Shown here: piece after piece, positions 54,780 through 64,000 of the stretch
Numbering within the stretch: the stretch's first letter is position 1
Layout: each line of letters begins with the position of its first letter
NCBI GenBank assembly: GCA_012861695.1
Contig: JAAOOA010000457.1
Span: 308,001-372,000 of the forward strand
Direction: 5' to 3'
DNA from: Trematomus loennbergii
Lineage: Eukaryota > Chordata > Actinopteri > Perciformes > Nototheniidae
DNA length: 64,000 bases
Program-made: the position numbers and the translations under genes
Notes under the pieces: model-generated
The model's input: the letters and a program-made list of their open reading frames with translations, nothing else
Told to the model about the DNA's origin: nothing
Databases searched by the model: none

Positions 54780-55850
54780 GAAATTACATAAAGGTTAATG
54801 GCTTGCTGGCGGAAAAAAAGAGGTGGAAAATGGGAGTGAGGGGGTAGTGAGAGGTGGGGGGGAGGAGGGGGTTTTAGGTGACCTCCTCCTCTGCCTGATG
54901 TGGGTTGAAGGACGCTCGAAGGCAAACTAGGTTGCAGGAAGTCGAGTGTCTCTGATATTTATTTCTGAAAAAGGTTAGTTGCAGTGCTTGAGACAATGAG
55001 GTCACCCCACCTATTGTACACTGGACTTACTAAGATAAAGATTTGCAAACAAAAGATTTATCTAACAAGTTTTTAAATGTTGTTTTGTTGAATACATGAA
55101 ATGCTGCTTCACAGGGACACCTCTCATCTGAAGGCTTTGATAGGAAGTCTGCGAGGAGACATTCTGGGTTACATCCAGAAAAACATGCACAGATGACTGA
55201 AATTGGCGGTTGTTTTCCTCACAGTAGAGACGGGGGCCTCTTTGTGTTTGACCCCAATTTGGAGGTCGAGCAAGCATGATCAATGTGCCGGCCATTAGCT
55301 CACTATATGAGCAAGTGTAGGCACAAGTGCAGAGAAATATAACAAGGAGTGGGAAGACGAGGCGGCGCCTTTTGGTCGAGGTTATAGCCGAAGCTTTTTC
55401 TCCAGATCAAAACCAGCATCTGAGACACATGACTGTCAGGAGAGAACTCGACACCCAGACAATCCCCGAATCTCCGTCTGTCTGAGCGTGGTGGGCATTG
55501 AACTTCCACAAAAAAAAAAAACCTTTGAACCGGAGGCTCGTGGGCTCCAGATAGTCGGGCCTAAGTGAAGGGGATGGATATCATGATCTGGGGTGCCGTG
55601 TTGATCATGTGCCGTATTGATCGCCAATCGAAACTACTGCTGAAAACGCAGGATTGAGCGGGAAGGAGAGAGAGAGAGAGAGAGGAGTGAGTGAGTGAGG
55701 GAGGGAGGGCGATCGGCTGTGGCTTCTCGATACGGTCAGTGGCGCTGTGTCAGCCTGCAGAGGAGGAAATGGCGGTTTTCGGGGAGTGTTGTACAACATG
55801 AGCGTCCATCTTGGATGTATTTCTATCAGGGTTCCCCTTCTGTTGTGATG
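54780..55850. other. Gene-free, partly CNE-like sequence
   Basis: No gene recognised. Short minus-strand open frames have no domain. GA-rich stretch at about 55665-55710. Confidence 0.35.
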
Positions 55851-55859
55851 AATTCTAGT

Positions 55860-56707
55860 CAGTGGTGTAAAGTAACTAAGTAGACCTACTTAAGTACAAT
55901 GTTGATGGACTTTCACTTTTCAATGTAATGCTACTCTGTACTTATACCCCACTGCAGTTCAGAGGTAAATGGTGTACTTCTCCTCCACTACATGTATTTA
56001 ATCCTTTAGTTACTTCACAGATGTGGATGAATGATGTGAAATATAATCAAGTGTTAAATCAGACTTTAGTTCCACCTGGAGTAAATCCACAAGCTACCTG
56101 CAGTATACAAAGTCATTCAAACTAGCTGCACCTTTACCAGCTTTGAGAACACTTTAATGATCAATCATTATAAAACATATCATATATATTATTCTGAAAT
56201 GGACCAATCTGCACAATGACTACTTTTACTGTCGCTACTTTAACTAGATTTTGATGATAATACTTTTCTACTTTTACTTGAGGAACATTTTGAATGCAGG
56301 ACTTTTACTGTAACAGAGTATTCCTACACTCTGGTACTTCTACTTTACTCAAAGTACAAGATCTGAGTACTTCTACTTTTACTCAAATACAAGATCTGAG
56401 TACTTCTACTTTTACTCAAGATCTGAGTACTTCTACTTTTACTCAAATACAAGATCTGAGTACTTTGTCCACCTCTTGTAAGTGTAAACCTACTTGGTAA
56501 TAAAACCGATTCTGATTCTGATTTCTTACAATCTATTTCCACTTTACAGGGAATAGATAATAGGTTAACAGGTAGGTACCATTTTGAATGCATGGACTTT
56601 ACTTGTAACAGAGTATTCCTACACTCTGGTACTTCTACTTTTACTCAAGTACAAGATCTGAGTACTTCTACTTTTACTACAAGATCTGAGTACTTCTTCC
56701 ACCTCTG
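55860..56707. mobile_element. hAT-type element related to the 33 bp array
   Basis: 8 bp duplication ATTCTAGT (55852-55859, 56708-56715); ends CAGTGGTGTAAAGTAACTAA and TACTTCTTCCACCTCTG. It has several copies of the GTACTTCTACTTTTACTCAA unit that makes up the intron 12 array. Confidence 0.85.
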
Positions 56708-56829
56708 ATTCTAGTCAATGCAGACATCACAAATCACACCACCAGAGGCCCTGAGTGTTTTGTGGGCTGTGACAGTGAGCTATTGACAGGCACGTGGCTC
56801 TGCAGTGTTGTTCAGGGGCCACTGGCCAC

Positions 56830-56842
56830 TGACCTTTGACCC
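56830..56842. promoter_or_regulatory. Perfect DR1 nuclear-receptor site
   Basis: TGACCTTTGACCC, the complement of GGGTCA A AGGTCA, the direct-repeat-1 site used by HNF4, COUP-TF and RXR dimers. Chance occurrence cannot be excluded. Confidence 0.4.
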
Positions 56843-56984
56843 CCCCCCATCCATCCACTGGCCTTATTGTTAGGGGGAAGAATGAGGAAGAAGGAGGAGG
56901 AGCAGGAGGAAGAGGATTCAAGGCTTTTATTGTCATTTGTACATAGCAGATCAAATGCACGCTAAAGGCTCTTTGAGCAGGTTG

Positions 56985-57140
56985 TCTCTCATGTGATTGT
57001 GAAATGTTTGTTTCTCATGTATTGTGTCTTGATATGTGTCCATGTTGAGTCACACATGAAGCGCTGTGATGCAAGTCAAATGTCAGACTTGATCCGACCA
57101 TTAAAGTATTATGGTATGGTATGGTATGGTATGGTATGGT
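56985..57140 (+). mobile_element. Retroposon 3' tail ending in (GGTAT)n
   Basis: Shares GATGCAAGTCAAATGTCAGA and CATGTATTGTGTCT with 21530-21700; the terminal pentamer differs (GGTAT against GTATC). Confidence 0.75.
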
Positions 57141-57876
57141 ACAGTGTAGATGAAATACCTCAGGTCACAGGCTACTCCAACACAATACAAACAGATAGAA
57201 TAGTGCAAGTAAATACAAATAAAAGAGGGGGGTAGAGGGGGAAAGGATGACCCCTTGGCTTCTTGGATGATTCTCCCTCCCCCACTGCCTCACCCCTCCC
57301 AAACCCCTCCACATCCATCCCTCCCCCTTTTCTCTTACCCCCTCTCTCCCCCCCCCCCCCTCCATACACTCCACCTCATGCGATCAATGACAGTTCATGT
57401 GGCTTCTCTGGGCCTGCAGTGACTGTGTGTGCCCTATTGATTTATCGACATTACTCCAGGCAAGCGAACCAGAAGCCCCCTCTCTCAGTGGGCAGCCGGC
57501 AGAGGCGTACCCCCCCACCGTTGTACCCCCCCCCCAATGCCAAGTCATCCAACTGTACCAGGCTCTCGGAAGCAGCGGCGCATTATCTGCACACAACCCG
57601 AACAGTATTTTCAATTTGCAATACTTGCACTAAACACCAGCTTGCACTGACACAATATACACTTTCAAACAATATATTTTTTTACTGAAACCGATATATT
57701 CCTGGAAACCTTAACTTTAACTTAATCTGCATATTGAAGTATGAATACTCATCCTCCAACAGTGCAACACAATACAACAGATACAAAAGTTAAGATAGTG
57801 CAAGTAAATACAAATAAAATGGAATAGAAATAGTGCACGGAAAGTCTAGGGTTCCCCCATAGTGGTGTATTCTAGT
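57141..57876. other. Gene-free sequence with C-rich runs
   Basis: Contains fragments of the common LINE tail (about 57141-57225 and 57755-57840) and C runs near 57345 and 57525. No gene recognised. Confidence 0.5.
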
Positions 57877-58990
57877 CAGTGGTGTAAAGTAGAGACCATG
57901 AATTCAATTTTTCACTTTAGTGTTTCAATGTAATGCTACTGCACACCAGAAGATGTCATTGCCATTTCTAAACTGTATCTTTGTGCGTATGACAATAAAA
58001 CCTTTGAATCTTGAATCTTTGAATTGAACAGTATTTCCCCGTGTCTGCGTATGTCACCCAGAAAGCTTTTAGGCATCGCCCCCTCTCTCTCTGCCCATCT
58101 CTAGTTGGTGCCTCTGTGCCCCACCCTCTTTCTCCTTCACTCCATGGGACATGTAATGGGGGACAATGAGTGAGACACCCAGGCACTCACAACACATTAC
58201 TGTCGCCTCCGATTTCCAGAGGCGACTATTCACTTTTATGGTTAAAGGGTTCTTTTCTTTGCTCCGTGTCAATGTCATGCCTCTGTGGCCATGGCCCATC
58301 CTCGTGGCTATTTCTCTCATCTGCCCCTCTTCCTATCTGTTACAGGGTGGGTTTTGGGGGGGGGAATCAGACAAGCCCATCCTTTTACACTCTGCCCCCC
58401 ACCATCCACCCCCTAGGCTCTCCTGGTCCAGTGAAAGGCCACTTTAGGCCAGTATTTCAATTTAATGCTGTTTTGTACTTCGACCCCATTACAGTTCAGA
58501 GGTACATGGTGTACTTTTCCTCCACTACAGTTCAGAGGTAAATGGTGTACTTTCCTCCACTACATGTATTTAATCCCTTTAGTTACTTTACAGATGTGGA
58601 TGAATGATGTGAAATATAATCAAATGTTAAATCAGACTTTAGTTCCACCTGGAGTAAATTCACATGCTACCCTGCAGTATACAAAGTCATTCAAACTAGC
58701 TGCTCCTTTACCAGCTTTGAGAACACTTTCATGATCAATCATTATAAAACATATCATATATATTATTCTGAAATGGACCAATCTGCACAATGACTACTTT
58801 TACTGTCGCTACTTTAACTATATTTTGATGAGAATACTTTTCTACTTTGACTTGAGGAACATTTGAATGCAGGACTTTTACTGTAACAGAGTATTCCTAC
58901 ACTCTGGTACTTCTACTTTTACTCAAGTACAAGATCTGAGTACTTCTACTTTTACTCAAGTACAAGATCTGAGTACTTCTTCCACCTCTG
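57877..58990. mobile_element. Second hAT-type copy, disrupted
   Basis: Starts CAGTGGTGTAAAGTA and ends TACTTCTTCCACCTCTG; flanks ATTCTAGT and ATTCCAGT differ by one base. About 540 bp of foreign sequence near 57940-58445 interrupts it. The sequence to its right (CAGACAT...AAATCAC) also follows the copy at 55860-56707, so the two may be one duplicated insertion. Confidence 0.7.
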
Positions 58991-59233
58991 ATTCCAGTCC
59001 ATGCAGACATGATAAATCACAACTGTTACAGAATGGGGGGGGGGGGGGGGAATCAGACAAGCCCATCCTTTTACACTCTGCCCCCCCCCTCCAGGCTTTC
59101 CTGTGTCCAGTGGAAGGCCAGTGGATTCAGGGAGAGGAGGGGTAGAGGCAAGGCAGGATTATATAGCACCTTTCAACACAAGGCAATTCAAAGTGCTTTA
59201 CAAAAATAAAGAACCTATTATGCAAAATCCACT

Positions 59234-60666
59234 CTTCATGTCTTTCTACATCAACATGTGTCCCTCTTCTTCATGTCTCTTCTACATCAACATGTGTCCC
59301 CTCTTCTTCATGTCTCTTCTACATCAACATGTGTCCCCTCTTCTTCATGTCTCTTCTACATCAACATGTGTCCCCTCTTCTTCATGTCTCTTCTACATCA
59401 ACATGTGTCCCCTCTTCTTCATGTCTCTTCTACATCAACATGTGTCCCCTCTTCTTCATGTCTCTTCTTCATCAACATGTGTCCCCTCTTCTCCATGTCT
59501 CTTCTACATCAACATGTGTCCCCTCTTCTTCATGTCTCTTCTACATCACCATGTGTCCCCTCTTCTTCATGTCTCTTCTACATCAACATGTGTCCCCTCT
59601 TCTTCATGTCTCTTCTTCATCAACATGTGTCCCCTCTTCTCCATGTCTCTTCTACATCACCATGTGCCCCTCTTCTTCATGTCTCTTCTACATCAACATG
59701 TGTCCCCTCTTCTTCATGTCTCTTCTTCATCAACATGTGTCCCCTCTTCTCCATGTCTCTTCTCATCAACATGTGTCCCTCTTCCTCATGTCTCTTCTAC
59801 ATCAACATGTGTCCCCTCTTCTTCACGTCTCTTCTACATCAACATGTGTCCCCTCTTCTCCATTTCTCTTCTACATCAACATGTGTCCCCTCTTCTTCAT
59901 GTCTCTTCTTCATCAACATGTGTCCCCCTCTTCTTCATGTCTCTTCTACATCAACATGTGTCCCTCTTCTTCATGTCTCTTCTACATCAACATGTGTCCC
60001 CTCTTTCCATGTCTCTTCTACATCAACATGTGTCCCCTCTTCTTCATGTCTCTTCCACATCAACATGTGTCCCCCTTCTTCATGTCTTTTCTACATCAAC
60101 ATGTGTCCCCTCTTCTTCATGTCTCTTCTACATCAACATGTGTCCCCTCTTCTTCATGTCTCTTCTACATCAACATGTGTCCCCTCTTCTCCATGTCTCT
60201 TCTACATCAACATGTGTCCCCTCTTCTCATGTCTCTTCTACATCAACATGTGTCCCCTCTTCTTCATGTCTCTTCTACATCAACACGTGTCCCCTCTTCT
60301 TCATGTCTCTTCTACATCAACATGTGTCCCCTCTTCTTCATGTCTCTTCTACATCAACATGTGTCCCCTCTTCTTCATGTCTCTTCTACATCAACATGTG
60401 TCCCCTCTTCTTCATGTCTCTTCTACATCAACATGTGTCCCCTCTTCTTCATGTCTCTTCTACATCAACATGTGTCCCCTCTTCTTCATGTCTCTTCTAC
60501 ATCAACATGTGTCCCCTCTTCTTCATGTCTCTTCTACATCAACATGTGTCCCCTCTTCTTCATGTCTCTTCTACATCAACATGTGTCCCTCTTCTTCATG
60601 TCTCTTCTACATCAACATGTGTCCCCTCTTCTTCATGTCTCTCTTCATCAACATGTGTCCCCTCTG
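59234..60666 (+). repeat. 37 bp minisatellite, about 39 units
   Basis: Same unit as 29760-31497 with more variants and one-base deletions in the first half and more uniform units in the second half. Confidence 0.97.
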
Positions 60667-60830
60667 TGGAAAGAGACTCTGAAAGTTTCAGGAACAAAGA
60701 TTCTCTCTCTTTTTGTCCTGATCCATTTCTATAAAAACCTCTCTGAAAATGAGGATCAGATTTTGGTCACTTGATGATGTCATAACGATTTTTGGCTTCT
60801 GTAACCATTAGCCAATCAGCAACCAAGGTA

Positions 60831-60860
60831 ACCCCCCCCCACCCCCCCCCCCCCCCCCCT
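60831..60860. repeat. Poly-C run inside MITE F
   Basis: About 30 bp nearly pure C where element B has a C run of nine, a slippage difference between the two copies. Confidence 0.9.
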
Positions 60861-61114
60861 TATCACCTGAATCTCCTCCTAGAGCACCATTGTGTTCTTT
60901 GTAACCAAATCTCTCTCAGAGGGGCGTGGGGAGGGGCTCCTTATTTTCATCTAAAGTAACAGACAGAGAATCAGCACTTTGGAAACAGGGCTGAAACAGA
61001 GGGGATTATGGGATGCTGCAATGATCTGTTTGGTGTTTCAGCCAATCAGAGACAGGCTCTGTATATATCTGAGACCTGTAATATATTGATGAAAAACAGC
61101 ATAATAGGGGACCT

Positions 61115-62180
61115 TTAAGAAAATGGCATTACAAAGCAAAGAGACATTCAAAAAAAAACACACGAATCAAAGTTAGAGTGCAGTGTAAGATCTAAGGAGG
61201 GCAGCTGGACACTAGCCGCTGACGTGGGGGTCGTAAAGGAGGGGAGTTTTTGGGGGGTGATTCAACACCATTAGGATAGGAGTGCAGCGATGGCAGCTGG
61301 CTCTAAAATAGGAGGAGAAGGGGGGGGGGGGGGGGGGGTCAGGGGAGGCTCAGAGATCAGTGACCTGGCCACAGTGTCCAGCTGGGGGGTCATTTCACGG
61401 CCCACCTCCAGCCACGTGCTGGACGACCATCTGGGGATCTGAGGATCCTCTTCTTTAGTTACAGGGATGGACAACAACACAAAGTCAAGAAATCTGTCAG
61501 GCTGATCTGCAGAGAGTTTGGAAAGGAGGGGGGGGGGGGGGTAATGCAGCTGCCTGTTGTTTGGCATCAAGTGCATCAGGCAGCTGCTGTGTTATATAAT
61601 AATAATAATACACTTTATTTATATAGCACCTTTCATGCTTGACGCAGCCCTTAGGACCATAATTAAAATATGTTGAAACAATAGAACATGAACAGTGACA
61701 CAATTACAAGCTAAGTTAAAAAGATCGCTCGTTAATTACTGCAATGCTGGGCAGAGCTTGCACCTAACAAATGCTCTGATTTCATCGATGGACTGCAGAT
61801 ATGCATCTTTCAGTTACTGTAGTTTGGGTTGTGCTGATGGTTGCTACCTATTTCTTTACAGTTTGATATTCTGTTCAGAAAATGTCGGAAAAGTAGAAAA
61901 AAAATGAATTTCCAGGGGTCAACATGACAACTTTAAACGTCTTTGTCCAACTAGCCGTCCGATAACCAGTATCATCAAGATCTCACATTTAAGGATCTTC
62001 AACCTTAGTTGTTTGGCATTACTACTACTACTAATAATAATAATGCATGTTATTTGTAAAGCACCTTTCATTGCTAAAAGTAATCCCAAAGTGCCACAAG
62101 AGGTGTAATAGAAAAAAAAGGTGATACATTGATAACTAAAAGTGTTGTTTCTCTGTCAATCTCACAGTTACTCCACTCAT
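61115..62180. other. Gene-free, with G runs and retroposon tails
   Basis: G runs at about 61320-61338 and 61529-61541; tail TTTATTTATATAGCACCTTTC at about 61614 and a related one at 62048-62075. No gene recognised. Confidence 0.5.
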
Positions 62181-63360
62181 TGATTCTTCAAATGACCGCC
62201 CCCCCCGTCTGATGCCATCTCTCAATCTCCATACAGAAAATGACTATACTCTGAATATCTGTTGTACTGTAAGTGGACTCCCTTAAGGGTGCAGAGGAGC
62301 AGTGGGGGTCACTCGGCAGTCCAGATGGACCACCAGATTCTCTTTTCGCTGAGCCGTTCAGTTTGATGGCTCTGATCGGGGAACAGATTAGCACTGGTTT
62401 GTTGTCAGTGCTAACCTCACCCCTCCTCCTTCTCCTCCCCTCCTTTCTTCCTCCTCCACCCACTTTCCTCCCCCATCCTTTCATCATCCACTCCTTGTCC
62501 CCGTGCCTTCTGTCTTAAACTGTTTAAGGTGATCGAATTTTTTTTCTCTCTTCCCCCCTCCTCCAATGTGGTCTGAGGGGGGATCAAGGGTTGCTGACCC
62601 CAGCCTGATTGTAAAGGTTGTGGGGGGAACCTCCATAATAAACAGATCTGACCTTCTGGATGTTTTCTACGAGCTTAAAAATAAATCTCGGTCTCTATTT
62701 TTTGGGGCTGATTTTGTAATCCCTTTAACATTTATCATTGTTCTGCTAATGAAAGTGATCTCTGCGTTCATGTCTGATAGGTTTCTAATTAGATTCACAT
62801 AGACCCATGTGGATATGATCCAACGGATGAGCCAAGGGAGGATTGGAGTGGTGGAGTTATTGCTCTGAAACTACCAGAGTGCTCCACAATGTGCTGAAAG
62901 AAATGCATAGACGTGGCGGAGGGAATGGGCTGGGCTGCAATTGCGCACCAGTGTAATCTTTGGTCAGCACTTCTTCGTGGCCGATACGGCGATGGAAAGA
63001 AATCCTCTTCTGAAATTTGATTAATTGCTGTCTCTCCGCCTCTCAATCCAAACATTGGTGGAAATGGAGGCCGGTTTGACAGGACAGATACATCAGCCGC
63101 GAGAACTGCGAGCCCCCTGGCAAGCAGAGGCATTTCTTACCCTGTAACAGGATATCCACATACAGCGAGGTGTGGAAAAGTGAGAACTGCATCGTCTTCA
63201 TTTGGACATAACAAGGGAGAAGGGGGGGGGGGGTGTAGTGTGAGAGGAGGAAACGGGGAGGAGGGGGGAGAGTCAGCCAGCCAGGCAGCCAGGAAGGCAG
63301 CTAGGTTGGGCCGAGGCGTATCGATTGATTTCCCAATAGCCTCTGGTCCACGAGCGGCGA
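62181..63360. other. CNE-like unique sequence
   Basis: Mostly unique, balanced sequence with short pyrimidine- or G-rich parts. No exon with convincing borders was found. Confidence 0.3.
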
Positions 63361-63490
63361 ACCCTGGCCCCGGTTGCTAGGTGACCACATCATCCAAGAT
63401 GGAGAGTGGGGTGATGAAGGGTGACAGCAGCTCCGAGGGTCAGCTGGTCATCTGCAGCCCCTCTGGGACGCTCCGGACATGCAGATAATG
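63361..63490 (+). promoter_or_regulatory. X-box and possible short leader ORF, GC-rich
   Basis: GTTGCTAGGTGAC (63373-63385) is the complement of an X-box (GTNRCC N RGYAAC form). An ATG at 63401 in good context (CCAAGATGG) opens MESGVMKGDSSSEGQLVICS and stops within 30 codons; AGGGTCAGC inside it could be a donor. It may be a first exon of an unknown gene, or chance. Confidence 0.2.
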
Positions 63491-63599
63491 CGATGAAACT
63501 GGACCTCCGATCGCTAGGGAGAGACCAGCGAGAGGAGAGGAGGCAAAGAAAGATAATATGGAGAGGAGAGAGCCGTCCGCCATCTTTGTTCCTCCTCCT

Positions 63600-63960
63600 C
63601 CTCCTCGCCTCTGATCAATGCTGCGAATCGCGGCTTTATGTATGTTTATGACTGCATTACGGCGAGGTGGAATTGGAAAACAGACAAATTGATTGGTTTT
63701 CTATCGAGATCATGTGAGGGTTTCAGGACGTGGAGTTTCCCCGCAAAAATTAGATTCCTTGAGAAATATTTATGACACCGATGTGATTTCAGAGGGGCCG
63801 TTACACCATATATGAACATATTGATTTGGCAAACAAAGGGGCTATTCAAATAGTCATTGCCCCAAAACATATTGCCTAAATTTGAAGATGAGGGATGTGG
63901 AGTTTTTACAACACACCGCGGTTCTCATCACACGACCAAAAGCAGTTTACTCAAATGAAA
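63600..63960. other. AT-balanced CNE-like block
   Basis: Unique sequence with homeobox- and MEF2-like AT words and no repeats; resembles vertebrate conserved non-coding elements. Conservation not tested. Confidence 0.3.
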
Positions 63961-64000
63961 TGTATTGTCACAGTTCTGTCAAGATAAAATATTCTGTAAT

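Larger units (their letters stand above)
59210..61114 (+). mobile_element. TTAA-type MITE 'F' with 37 bp minisatellite
   Basis: Same family and structure as element B. The left flank reads ATAA (59206-59209), probably a mutated TTAA; the right flank is TTAA (61115-61118). The single-copy part (GTGGAAAGAGACTCTGAAAG onwards) is nearly identical to that of B. Inserted into a different retroposon tail (TATATAGCACCTTTCAACAC). Confidence 0.88.

Overview
The window is nuclear DNA from a ray-finned fish, most likely a percomorph. It has no bacterial or viral gene layout. It shows spliced exons with GT/AG borders, hAT and TTAA-flanked non-autonomous transposons, LINE 3' tails of the 'aataaaagccttgaaccttgaa' type, a tRNA-derived SINE, and very dense micro- and minisatellites. 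Nearly all long open frames in the window are translations of tandem repeats.

One complete gene is readable: the meiotic chromosome-axis gene hormad1, plus strand, 15 coding exons from 15681 to 32887. It encodes a HORMA domain and the conserved C-terminal closure motif. In the sequence as given, exon 2 has a frameshift (net +2 or -1) that brings in an early stop at 17541-17543. Head-to-head with it, on the minus strand at 14804-14860, is a 19-codon first coding exon that best fits ensa (alpha-endosulfine). The 820 bp between the two start codons carry six CCAAT boxes and look like a shared promoter. No further ensa exon was recognised before the assembly gap.

Layout: 1-12413 is the left arm of a very large, nearly identical inverted repeat. 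12414-12513 is a gap of exactly 100 N. 12514-36870 is the spacer with the ensa exon and hormad1. 36871-48595 is the right arm. 48596-64000 is gene-poor flank with transposons, minisatellites, a long polypyrimidine tract and stretches that resemble conserved non-coding DNA. The left arm stops exactly at the N gap. A misplaced second-haplotype contig is therefore the simplest reading; a true palindrome around hormad1 is the alternative.

The most unusual biology is in the repeats. At least three transposon families each carry their own internal minisatellite: 57 bp and 37 bp units in TTAA-flanked elements, and a 20 bp unit in a hAT-type element. A 33 bp array resembles the end of another hAT-type element. 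Two separate insertions carry the same 37 bp array, so the array seems to move with its element. Also, a 93 bp piece of hormad1 (exon 14 plus 42 bp of the next intron) sits as two copies between (GT)n tracts in each inverted-repeat arm, matching the (GT)~120 tract that abuts the real exon 14.
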